Shown: positions 38,295-49,000 of the stretch, in pieces | How positions within the stretch are numbered: position 1 is the first letter of the stretch | Layout: each line of letters opens with the position of its first letter | NCBI GenBank assembly: GCA_918026815.1 | Contig: CAKJVC010000088.1 | Location: 186,001-250,000, forward strand | DNA: 64,000 nucleotides | Reading direction: 5' to 3' | Source: Chalara sp. BL73 | Taxonomy: Eukaryota; Ascomycota; Leotiomycetes; Helotiales | Notes under the pieces: generated by a model | Seen by the model: the letters and a program-made list of their open reading frames with translations, nothing else | Databases searched by the model: none | What the model was told of the DNA's origin: nothing | Position numbers and translations under genes: made by a program

Positions 38295-40687
38295 GTTTGC
38301 TTAGGGTGAACTTGAACTTGACTTGAGCGAGAGATGGTTGGACAAGATGCAGAAGCAAGCAAGGAGCAGAGCGAAGGTGATTTTAAGTAACCGTAGCGAA
38401 GGAGTTACTTGAGCAGGAGGTGGCTGGCAGAGGACTTATAAGTCAAGGCTGGGTCAAACGTTTGCTTGATGAGAAAGATCAAAAATCAAGGAGGTGGGAA
38501 ACAAGGGCTCTTAAGCATCAAAGACCAGGGACGGGGTCATAATCGAAGGCAGTATGCAGTCCTTTGCTGTCAAGCTGCATGGAGCCACAAACCCCGACCC
38601 TTAGCTTGGGCCTTGCGGTTGAGAGAGGTTGGCCGGTGTGAGAGGGGCATCATGACGGATGCGGTGATACCAGTGCTGTAAGGTTTGGTTGGGGTGATGA
38701 TGGCTGTTTTTTTTTTTTTTCAAGAGGCTGGTAGATCTTGCTGGGCCTGCAGTGATTGATGGTGCGATATTGTTGTTGGCCTGAGCAACGACATTTGTTT
38801 ATTGGTCTTCGCTTAGCAACTTCAGGGGAGGCCAGCGAGCTATTGGCCCCTGCTCCCGCCTATCGATGGGTCTCTTCCGGGGGCGTCACAGGGGACAACG
38901 GGACTGCAACCCCAAGCGATGATGTAGTAAATTATGGGGCTGGGGCTTTACCAGCGTTATTCCTGGCAGGTAGTGTAACTGTTGTTGTGCTGGATTGTGT
39001 TTTCCCAATGCTCTCATCGTGATGGTCACAATCTGCATATTGGTGAGGATGCGAAAATGTCACTTCTGAGCTTCACTCAGTCCTGAGTAAGTCCCCTGTG
39101 CCGGGTCAACAAACCTTAGGCTATAATTGCCCGCAAATGCATTCAATACATTTGTTGCAATCCATGACCCAGTCCAACAACTGAGTCAAAATCCGGTCCA
39201 GTCTAGTAAAGCAATAGTGGCTTTCCCAACATGCAGTTTTCGTGGAATCTTGACAAACTCTTGTTGAAAGGCTGGTGTGGAGAACCTCGTCTGTGCCGCG
39301 CGATGACAAGCTCGATAGCTGTCGTTGGCTCGCTCCAGGAAGCTTTAAAACTTGCTTCCCATGAGTTTTTCGCATCGACCAATCGTGACGCCGCCATATT
39401 GCCGCATCGGGAGCGAAAGCACTTGATTCTGTATGTGCTGGTCAGAACTCAGGTTGCAGGGCCGCTTGCAAAAGGACCCTGAAATCTCTCTGCATCCTGC
39501 ATACGTTGTGGACGAGGTTGGCGTTGAGAACAACGACCGTATGATATAAAGATAAGGCCTCACCGATTACTTTCATCAAGGCAACTTGTGCGATCTCACA
39601 ATACGCTTACAATGTCCTTTTTTCTCGAAGGCCATGCTTTAAGTTTGTGATATCTATTTCTTTGGTATCGCCAGACTTTGGAGGCTTGCCAATACGAGAT
39701 GATAGTCAGATTCAGGCCGCAACTTCTTGCCGTGCTGCCGTCAACATCACTTCCTTTTGCGACGTGTGATATCTTTTCATTAATAGCAACAGCAAACTTT
39801 TGCCGCTCCTTTTGTCCCCGCTGTTGTTATAGCCCGAATATCACCAGGATTGACAATCGCTTGCAGGTGCGCCCGGACGATTTTTATGGCGATCATAAAC
39901 AAGGAAGAGCACATCGCCGATTTTGGAAGACCTTTACGTCATGTAGAAATAACGCTCGAGGAAAAGAGTCCGAGATTGATGATGGAACTGATGACGGAAT
40001 TGGTTATTATTGCTAATGAAGTGGATGTAGACTTTCCTTTGAATACATCCCCAGATGGTTTCAATCGGGCTTGGGTTGGGGGAGTGTGGCTGGTCCGACT
40101 TTCAATGCTTGCACCCTCTAACTTTCTTGGCATAAATCGCTGGGAAATCTTGCAAGCACATGAGTCTATTTACCTGATTTGAGAGCATATTAAAGTGAAA
40201 TCGCTGCCGCTAGTGCGCTACTATTTCGCCATCTGAAGCTCAAACTTGTGAATTATGGAGTACGAAATTCAGGCGAACGGCCAGATCAAGTGGAGGAAGC
40301 TGGAATGTTTAATATCGGACAGCCACCCTCAAATATAGAACCGGAATATCGTTGTAGATGAATCGGGTGCACTAATACTGGTGCAAAGCATTGGATGATT
40401 TGACACAATTGAGACTTTCAATATCGTAAGTAAGCAGGACAAGACCTACATGCCTCAATTTTGTTCACAAACTCAACTCTATCTCTCTCCTGGCACTCCA
40501 CAAAAATGCATCCGCTTGTTGTTTGACTGAGGGTAGGAGAGACTCGAGTATCTATTTCTTGTAACACCATCACCGGATGTCACTGCAGAACCTCTAATAT
40601 AAGCAGTATGAAGCGTAAGATAATGATTTCTACCTCAAGGTTGATTTAAGAAGTGGCACGACATTCTGGTCGGGACATATGTGACCT
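38295..40687. other. intergenic: wall-protein promoter and unassigned DNA
   Basis: The first kilobase is the upstream region of the minus-strand GPI protein gene and includes a run of 14 T at about 38,707-38,720. Frames at 39,200-40,200 on both strands have no family motif or splice support. No gene recognised. Confidence 0.45.
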
Positions 40688-42563
40688 TCAATCATCCTCG
40701 TCCTCGTCCGTGCCACTATCCCAACCTTCTTCATACGCTTCTGCAAGCCCTCCCAGAGCATTGCTAAGAGCCTCTCGCTCATCCAAGCCAATGGCTCTAC
40801 TTACAATGCTTTGTAAAGTCTTGATGCGCAATGAGATTGTAGTGTCCGTTGATAAAGAAGTTTTTACCGACAAACCTGTAGAAGACGGAGGCTGCGCGAA
40901 AATTTGGGGAAAGCTATCAAGCACAGGGAAAAGGAGGGGTGTTCTCGACCTACATATGCCAAGGATTAGATACGAGCTGCAACCTGCAAAGAAAAATAGT
41001 TGCATATTCATGGCCCTGGCGAGACCCCCCAAAAGACCCAACAACAAGGCAGTTGTAGTGATGCGAGAACCAACAAAATAAATGAAGCTTACTTATGTAT
41101 GACTGGAAGACCAGCAGCACGACGGCGAGCGCGTTCGTGACCTTCATCTTCTTGATTGGCTTCCTCTGCCTCTTTATCTTCTTCTCCACGGTACGCTTCA
41201 GCCTGACCAAAGATGTGCGGTTTCCTAGTGGTGAGACGCCGACCGCGCTCTATCGTTTCGGTAGGGAAGAAGTCGATGTCAAGAACTGATAATTCTTCAT
41301 CTGAAATTGAATCACCGACTGCATGTCTATCTTGAGATGGAACTCTCATATCTCTACTGTCAGCTCTTACTTCAAGTCTTCCCAGCCGATGACGCCCGTT
41401 AGTTGTTTGTGCCTGACTAACACTCAAGCGGAGCTTTGCTATATTTTGATTGCCGTTGACATTCAAAGCGCTTGCGAGTTGATCTAAAGTCTGCCTTTTA
41501 GCTTTGAGCCTCGATGGCAAGGTCATGCTCTCAATTGCCGTAGAGAGAAGGGCAGAGGAATGCCATTCGGAGCGAGAGTTCAACATGACGTAACTGGGTA
41601 GCATTGTTGAAGGTAATGTCATGGGGATGTAGAGAGATGCCTGCGCACCAATCTCTGAGGTAGCCCTGGCGGTATTCGATAGTTTCAGAAACCGCTTCTC
41701 CTGTAGCGCTTCAGCAATGGTGATATAATTTAGACTAACGTTAGCATACTCGTGCAACTGTGGTGATCCCGTCTTCAAGTCCCCAAACCCAGACAGTAGT
41801 TTTGCCGTATTCGTCTCGAATTCGGTCCATGTATCGTGCAGCAAAGCCTCCCCAAGCATCATCGACTCCTGCCATCAGCTGTATCCCTTGCATCTGATCT
41901 GCTTCTTCAGCAAAAGGTCTGAGGTCACGATCAAGAAGGTCGTGTTCTTTATCTAAAGAGTTGAATAATTCTTCTCCTGTCGCCCAGTTTTCGAAGGGCA
42001 TTAAAGAAGAATTTAACTCATACTCATTTAATTGCACTATAGACTTCGGATGGAAGTAAACACGATTGAAGTCAGACCAGTATCTAACTGATTCTGGTGT
42101 GAGTTGTGGAGGAACCAGTCCTTCTTCTAGACTTTGCTGGTAAGCATTTTGTTGTATTACCTCCTGTCGCTGAATAACAGCAGGTCCATTCCTAAGATGC
42201 CGAGTTAGCCACGGTACAAATGATGGTATTATAACATTACCAAAGACCTTCGGGCACTACCGGCTCGTCTATCTCGTACAGGGCATTGATCTTTCTGAGA
42301 GAGCCAAAGCCACCCTTCAAGTCATAGATGAGAGTCCTAGGAGTAAACGTCTCGCTGCCGTCCGCACCTATGCCTGGCCTAAAGTGAATATCATGATCAA
42401 CCAAAGACTCTTGGTCCGCGGTATACGTGAAATACGACTCCTGCAACTGTTCTCAGCAGAGAATTCTCACACCCTGTCATCAACCACATACCTGCGTGTT
42501 CCAGAAATGGGTAGCTAGATAGTTCGCTCTCTGCCCTAGCTGGAGGGTAAGTATCTCATGCAT
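40688..42563 (-). CDS. DML1: Misato/DML1 tubulin-like protein, five exons
   Basis: Dml1/Misato, a tubulin/FtsZ-like protein required for mitochondrial DNA inheritance and morphology in yeast. Exons 42563-42492, 42440-42241, 42191-41750, 41700-41093 and about 40949-40688 give 527 aa. The start [20 protein letters not shown] and then FWNTQESYFTY are diagnostic (tubulin-like GQ.aN..gthFWn). Then [28 protein letters not shown], the W-rich [20 protein letters not shown] and TVWVWGLED, and VLDSFPQIF near the end follow. Two acceptors for the last intron are possible, at 40950 or 40977; both keep frame and differ by nine codons. The C-terminus is acidic. Introns of 49-51 nt are normal for the window. 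The gene is divergent from the peroxiredoxin-like relic. Confidence 0.92.
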
Positions 42564-42831
42564 TGTTGCTATTTCACGGCTGGCATATTTGGAGGTCAAT
42601 TTGTAATTCAATCACGTGAATGTCGTGAGGGAGGGAATACAAGTAATCGTCCCTATCCGAGATAGCTCCAAGGGTGGGCCCGGCTTCGGTTCGGTAATGC
42701 CCCTCAAACGTACCACCCCACATCCTCATTGAATACATCATAGAAATCTTTCAATATTTCGGATGCTTTTGCAAAAATCGTGTTGAGAATAACGTAATCC
42801 CACAGAAACATATACGCTTATACTTATCAGT

Positions 42832-43402
42832 CAACAGAGCTCCCGTTCCCAAGTCCCGAGAACAAACCAACTGTGATAACGTTCTTACGGCACTGTGGTT
42901 GTCCTTGCACGTCTCCCAATCTAACTCAACAAGAGTCCTACTAAAGCCAAGAATAATCGCAGAGAAAACCTTCAGAGACCTTCGAGCGTCAGCACACGAA
43001 CACAAGGACGTCGACTTCCTCGCAATTTCTCACTCTGATAAGGAGAGGACCAGGAAATGGCTCGAAAGCGTTGGCGGAAAAGGCAACGTCGGTGTGATAG
43101 TCAACCATGATCGAAATGTATACGGAGATTGGGGACTAGGCATTCCGAGCACCTGGGAAGTTTTGAATCCCTTATCGGTGCTGCAAGCTTTCAAACTGGG
43201 GTGGGGTGAGGAGATATGGAATAGGCAGACCGAAAGTGGAAGTCGATGGCAGACTTCTGGGAGCGATGCGGTTGATTAAGAGAGTATGGTGAAATGGCCG
43301 AAACCTGCCGGCTCAGCGGGCGATATTCCGGACTTTCAGGAGGCTTTAAAATCCCTGGGTGTTACCGAAGTATCTCGTGGAAATACCGAGTTTCGTTGTT
43401 AG
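42832..43402 (+). pseudogene. peroxiredoxin-like (AhpC/TSA, thioredoxin-fold) gene, interrupted
   Basis: Fragments match the fungal AhpC/TSA-type thioredoxin-fold family in order: PTVITFLRHCGCP near 42,868, then AEKTFRDLRASAHEH and DVDFLAISHSDKERTRKWLE, VNHDRNVYGDWGLGIPS, and IWNRQTESGSRWQTSG. The frame then meets TAA at 43277-43279. Immediately after, in the same frame, the typical family C-terminus continues (MVKWPKPAGSAGDIPDFQEA) to a TAG at 43402. No intron with usable borders removes the TAA. The CXXC-type core is joined to AEKTF only through a 41-nt intron with a weak GTCTCC donor, and no ATG-bearing first exon was found upstream. These three facts together suggest a recently broken gene, though a sequencing error at the TAA cannot be excluded. 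Confidence 0.72.
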
Positions 43403-43798
43403 CCGTCAGTCTAGGCGTTCGCGGGCATTCTTCATTACTGTAAGTTATGTGCTACGTAATGTGTTCATAAAATCTCATTTAGATTTGAGCTCGAATGCAA
43501 CATATTACCTCTTCACACAAGATCACCAGAAGCATTGGTATTGAGCTCCATCACGAATAACAGATTTACGTGACGTGAAATAGTTCCCAAAGGTGCACAA
43601 TCCACGGAATTGAATTCGTCTCTCAACTAGGCTTACGGCCCCGAAGCATTCATCACTTCGTCAAAGGCACCGCACTCTATTATCGATTCCCATGAAGCCC
43701 AATGAACTCCAGCCGAAATCAAGCACCCACTCGATGCCTCCCCAGATCCTCGCAAAGCAAGCACTTCTTCGCCACCCAAGACTTAACAAGGCATGATC
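43403..43798. other. convergent intergenic region
   Basis: About 400 bp between the peroxiredoxin-like relic (+) and the 178-aa gene (-). No gene seen. Confidence 0.5.
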
Positions 43799-44465
43799 TC
43801 AAACGAGTTCGAAATCCACATCCGCGTGGTCCTCTGCAGCCTTCTCCCAGAACACCCTAGCGCTCTCGAGCGCCTTCAGGACGATCTTCTCATGCGCGTC
43901 CGTATAGGGGTCACCATGCTTAATCAGCTCGATCGCCTGGCGAAGGAACAGCATATTCTTGTCGACCAGGTAAGGGTTTCTCTGGAAGTTGCACGTGAGG
44001 AGGCATAACCTATGCATCTCATTAGCATCTACGATCGGACGTTTTCGGATCACGACGATATGTAGATGAGAGGAACGTACTCATGATTGTATCTCCGGAC
44101 ATCTCGCTGCAGCTGCGTCGTCTTCTGCGTATTGGCGGTCTCCTCCTCCTCGAACTTGATGTCCGAAAGTCGAGCGGGTTTCTTCGTCTCGCGCCTGTAG
44201 ATCCCAGTCAGCTTCATGCTCCTCGACCTTCCAAAGCCGCAAGGGACACATACGTGGAGCGTCTAAAGCGACCAGGAGAATCTACGCCGTTGCCCTGAGC
44301 CTCGCCCGCCGTTTCAGCCTTGGCAGCTACAACTTTCGCAACAGGAGATCCATTCGATCCTTCGGCGGCGTGCTCGGCTTGCTTCTTAAGAATACCATCA
44401 TCACCCGACTCGAGGCTCGAGATGCCAGAGGAGTCGTGATCGCTGTTATCTTCTCCGTTCTCCAT
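43799..44465 (-). CDS. unknown 178-aa protein, three exons
   Basis: I do not recognise a family. Exons 44465-44254, 44194-44081 and 44009-43799 sum to 178 codons plus stop. The two introns have strong donors (GTATGT, GTACGT), branch motifs (GCTGAC, GCTAAT) and CAG/TAG acceptors. The first 70 residues are Ser/Asp/Gly/Ala-rich and disordered. The rest reads RRSTRETKKPARLSDIKFEE, then TTQLQRDVRRYNHELCLLTC, FQRNPYLVDKNMLFLRQAIE and LKALESARVFWEKAAEDHAD, a mostly helical domain. The domain looks conserved rather than random, and the basic-then-helical layout would suit a subunit of a nuclear complex; that is a guess. Confidence 0.82.
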
Positions 44466-45195
44466 ATCGACGTGCTCGACTTTATCCTCGTTTGATTATC
44501 GTAGCCCGATGATGCGCTGTAAGAAGACGGCTCGCCTGAAGAAAGCAGTATTTCATACCGAAAATGAAACGACCTCGTTTGGAAGGGGCAAAGCCGGCAC
44601 CAACGAGACGAGGCTGGAATAAATGGCCCTAGATAATATTCACCTTCTAAGGGTCAATATTTTCGACCTGGGCGGAGCGTGAATATCTTTCCGCGACCGT
44701 GGCGCTCAAGTAAATAGCATATCGAGGCTCTCCCACCCTGCCCTATACCGTCACCTCCGCCCTACAGAAATAAAACACCAACTCTAGGCACCGCCCCGCA
44801 GACACGTCCGACGTACGCAATATCCCCATATCGAGAAAACTGACTCGTCGTCCCACGTTCTCACCCAGCGAACATCCTGAACGTGAACCACCCCCCTCAA
44901 ACCGGGCCAAACATTGTCAATTAGCCCTCCCCCCCCCGAATACTTACGGCGCGAAGGGAGAAGACATTCAGTGAGAGAAGAGAAAGGTCGGCCCAAGAAT
45001 AGGCGTGAGAGAGGTAGATAAATATTCAAACATTACAGAATACAATTATTTTTTCTAGTAAATGGCAAGGAAACTCGACCAGACATGGTCCCGTTCCTGC
45101 CCCAAATAAACCCTCATACCCTATATTAATAAAAGAAATTCGGTTCACGATACACATTTCTCAATTCCATCATTCAGAAAAGAGGAAGAAGCCCC
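44466..45195. other. intergenic, 178-aa gene promoter and WSC gene 3' flank
   Basis: About 730 bp. No gene seen. Confidence 0.5.
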
Positions 45196-47276
45196 TTAGT
45201 ACCACCCGCCATTATAGCTTCCACACCTGCCTCCGTCGCTAACCTGCGAGTTCGCCAGGTAGCAATCATCAAGTTGCCATTTACATTTCTTGTTCGCGGT
45301 ATCGTAGTTATCGCCACCATCATAGCGGCCGCGCCTGAGTTTGTTCTTGTTCTTTGGTTTGTTCTTTGAGTTGCTCTTGCATGCGTTCGCATATGTGTCC
45401 TGGCATGCGGCGTATTGCGCATCACAAGCATCTTTGCACGCTTTGGAAGGACCGTTGCTGCCGCCTCGACTATAAGACTTGCAGGAGCGCGTGTCGGGGT
45501 CCGTGTATAGTTTAAATGGTAGGCCGCGGTCGTAGTCGGATTTTAGGTTGTTGCAGGTCAGGCAAGGGAGCGAGATACCGCCGACTGGAGAGTCGGTCGA
45601 ATATCCCTTCGATGGGGAGTGTGGCTGTTTGCAAACATTCACCTGAGTAGGAATAGGGACACAGCCTGTGCTCGTACTGGTCTTACTGGTGCTGGTCTTG
45701 CTGGTGGTTGGCTTGACGGACGTTGATGAGACGCAGGTGTACACACTACTCGTTACAGTGGGCTTAGGCGGGTTGGGGTTCGAAGGAGGGTTCTTATTCT
45801 TGCAGCCAGAAATAGAGCATTTTGAGCCGGGGCACGATGAGGAGCAGTACGAGGTGACGGATTGGCACCAATCACTGAACCCCCAGCAGTCAAGGTTCGC
45901 GGGGAATCCAGCTTTCAGGAAGCAGGATACGAGTTGGATCTTGCATTGCCCGACGGCTTTGAGACACGAGGTGGCATCGGAGAAGTCGGGCAGAGGCGTA
46001 GAACACCAGTTTCCGCACTTGTATTCGCAAGTTGGTGTTGGCTTGACGGTATAGGTGGATGTGCTGAGAGGAGTTAGTAGGCATTATTGCTGGGCTTAAG
46101 GATTTGGATATATCAAGTGGTTTCTGAACAAGAAAATAGTTTTCGACTTACCAGAGCGAAACTGTGGTTGTTGGCTTAGTTGTGGTTGGTGGAGTAGTAA
46201 CGATTGTTGAAGTCGTCGACCGTGTGGAGGTTGGTGAAGTAGTTGAAGAGCTTGTGGTCGATGTTGGCGTAGTATATGTCGTTGACGTAGTGGTTGGCGA
46301 GGTGGTTGTGGTTGAGCTAGAGCTTGAGCTGCTCGTAGTGGAAGTAGTTGATCTGCCAAGGATTTTCAGTAAGAAAAGGAGCCATGTGCGATAGCGTAGA
46401 AAGGATGGCTTGGGAAACTTACACAGAAGTGGTGGAGCTCGAGACAGGAGGGTTTGGACCACCGCAAGGCTCAGTAGATTCCAAGTCTGACGCAACGAAC
46501 AGATTAAGAGTGCCTCTTCCTCCACACGTATCCGTGACGCCGGCAGCGTTTCCAGTGCATGGGATATCGCATTGAGAACTATCCACAAGCGCCGTGCCAT
46601 TACCCAAAACCACACCACAATAACATTCCTGGCCATACTCCACACCAGCAAAGGCATATCCCCCTTTCTTACAAGCAGCCAAGCACTTGTTGATGGTCAA
46701 GTCTGCCTCAGCAACCTGGTCCTGTCTCCATACCAATGATCTTCCCGAGGTACCTTCGGAGTAGCATCCAAGGGCTTTGTAATCTGAAATATCATTGTCA
46801 TCCACCGTAGGGAAGGTTGGGTCCTGGTAGATGGAGATGATACTATTTCCCCCGCATACCTCGGTCTGGTTTCCAGTGCAAGGGAAGTTGCAGTTTGACT
46901 CGTCGACCTGAGTTCCATAAACAGAGGCACCACAGAAGCATTGGCCGTAGTACTCCAAACCGGCATATTCATAGCTATTACCTAGGAATTTAATTAGCTA
47001 GATTCGAATAGCTTGGTGTCTCTATGTGAGCATACCTTTGCAGAAGGCAACACATTTCTCCACAGTCATGCTTTGAGTGTCAAGACCAGAGTCATAAATT
47101 AAAGTCCTTGGGTTCCCGGAGTCGGAGAAACACCCGGCATATACAAAAGGTGTATAGTCGGTACAAGAAGGTAAACCTGGTCCACCGGTACGCTTTCCAA
47201 TGAGACCAAACTCGCCGGCACTGACGCCGGCGAAAAGAACGGCGGCTGCCGAAGCAGCAAGAAGAGATTTGAACAT
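45196..47276 (-). CDS. secreted protein with two WSC domains and a Cys-rich C-terminus, four exons
   Basis: Exons 47276-47036, 46981-46423, 46352-46152 and 46063-45196 give 622 aa. The start MFKSLLAASAAAVLFAGVSA is a signal peptide. WSC domain 1 runs from CFSDSGNPRTLIYD through YYGQCFCGASVYGTQ to CTGNQTEVCGGNS; WSC domain 2 from CYSEGTSGRSLVW through YGQECYCGVVLGNG to the TDTCGGRGTLNLF block. WSC domains bind carbohydrate. A Thr/Ser linker (STTSSSSSSSTTTTSPTTTS and similar) follows. The last 300 residues are Cys-rich, with segments CEYKCGNWCSTPLPDF, CWGFSDWCQSVTSYCSSSC and CKDACDAQYAACQDTYANAC. No C-terminal membrane segment or GPI signal is present, so unlike the yeast Wsc sensors it is probably secreted. 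All introns are GT-AG (54, 70, 88 nt). Confidence 0.9.
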
Positions 47277-49000
47277 AGCGAGTGTTGTGTTCCTCAAGTC
47301 TGAAGAGCAAATAGAAAAAGAAAAGAGAATGTATATATAAGAGAGAGTAGAAGGCTTGTGAGGAGGAGGAGGAGGAGGAGGAGGAGGATGACCCGCTGGA
47401 AATGAAGGGGGATGCAGGGACTCTCATATATAGAAAAGAAGCTTGGGCATAATTGAATCAATACGAACTCAAGTTGGGGCTCGAAAAAGATGGGGTCGGC
47501 TTTGAACCCAGCTTCCGAACCGAGCTTGCTCGAGCCTCGAGCGGTCCAGGTGCACACAGGGACGGTGGCTTAGTATAGTAGGGACGGTCTGGAAAAAGTT
47601 CAGATCAGATCGGGGCCGAGTGTGTATGTGTGTGTGGAAAAGGGTGAAGGAGGCTAAGCTTGCCCATGTTCAAGCTGGCCCTGGCTCTTTTTTTTTTTTT
47701 GGGTCTTACTGTAAGTACAGTAGTTTGCTGTGAGTAAAATGGCGTGGCGTCCATAACCGTCGTAGAAAGTCCGACGGGCCAGTTGGCAGGGATAACAGGG
47801 GGTCCAAGCCAATGGGAACGATATCAAGGATGTTTATCTGCCGAAAAAAGAATACGGGACGGAAAGGAAAAATAATAATAAAAAAGATTGCTGTCAAAGT
47901 AACATTTGGGGCGGTTATGAGGTTCCAACAACACACACAGGTGGTACAACCGTTTGGTAATGCTTCCGCACGCCTCAGGATTTTATTGCTTTTTCCTGCG
48001 GCATCTCCACAAAGTGGCTGAATTTCAGTTTGAGGTGGTATTGAATTCTCTGTTGGAGGGAAGAAAGATGGCCACACCTAGGAAAAAGCTAAGCCGGAGA
48101 TTTCAGCTGCACTGTGACTGATGGGGTTTTCCAAGTTAGCAATTGTTACAGGGTAGAACAAGTGTTGAACGAACAGACACTGATCACGTCCGAGGATGAT
48201 AGGAACAGGCATAGTACTGTAAGTACAGCACAGTGCAGTTAAAGGGGAAGGAAGATAAGACCTGTACAGTAATGGACGGTAGAGTAATACACCGCCGAGC
48301 GGCATGTTTTTGGTGCAGGCGCTGCTGAGCTTGTTTAATGAGTGCTTTCTTGTTTTGGGGACTTGTCGTCCAAAAATGGTGGTGGTCAGGGGGTGGTAAA
48401 CACCGCTATGCCCTTCCCGGCCTAGTCAGGGACCGCATCGTTGTGTTTCTCTCTTCCTCTTTTCTTCTCCACACCGGAGCTTTGGCGGTTAATCCCTGAT
48501 GTCCTGCAGTCATGATGCATTAACTCTTTTTTACCCCACTGGATGCCCCCCTGGAAAATAAACTATTGAAGATAAACGATCCTCTTCCTCGCTTACCATA
48601 GGGTAGCTGTCAACGGAGCTGAACGTGTTGGCCCTGCTTCTGCCTCCCTCCCCTACAAAGCCATAACAGCTGCTGCCGACAACTCACAGCAACTCTGCTT
48701 GCTGGAATGATGGTAGAGAGTCGAACCTCAGCAAGTGCGGGGGAAGGAAGAGAAAGTCCCACCATGTAGCTAAATGTCCCTCTTTACCTACTGTAATCAT
48801 CTGATGAGCGAGATACCCGTACAGGATATGGTAAAGAACAAAACTTGCCCTCCAATCGGATCTTCGGACATTATTGGTAAACACTGGCCAAAGCGCCTGT
48901 CCAACGGTCAATTAGACTGAAAATCTCCCTAAGGCCTCATCTCAGTCTATTATCAACACCGTGCGGCCCCCCCGAAAGGCCTCTGCAATACTTCGCAAAC
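47277..49000. promoter_or_regulatory. upstream region of the WSC gene with GGA triplet repeat and T tract
   Basis: An AGG/GGA triplet repeat of about nine units lies at 47361-47388, about 90-110 bp upstream of the WSC start codon (CCT repeats on the gene strand, probably in the leader or core promoter). A T run sits at about 47,688-47,700. No gene is seen. Confidence 0.45.
47361..47388. repeat. AGG trinucleotide microsatellite
   Basis: About nine uninterrupted AGG units, just upstream of the WSC gene. Confidence 0.9.

Noticed and set aside
39200..40182. Overlapping open frames on both strands
   Set aside because: No motif, no splice signals that extend them, and no agreement between strands on a likely coding frame.
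43277..43279. Programmed stop-codon readthrough at the peroxiredoxin-like TAA
   Set aside because: The codon is TAA, the least leaky stop, without a known readthrough context after it; pseudogene or sequence error is simpler.
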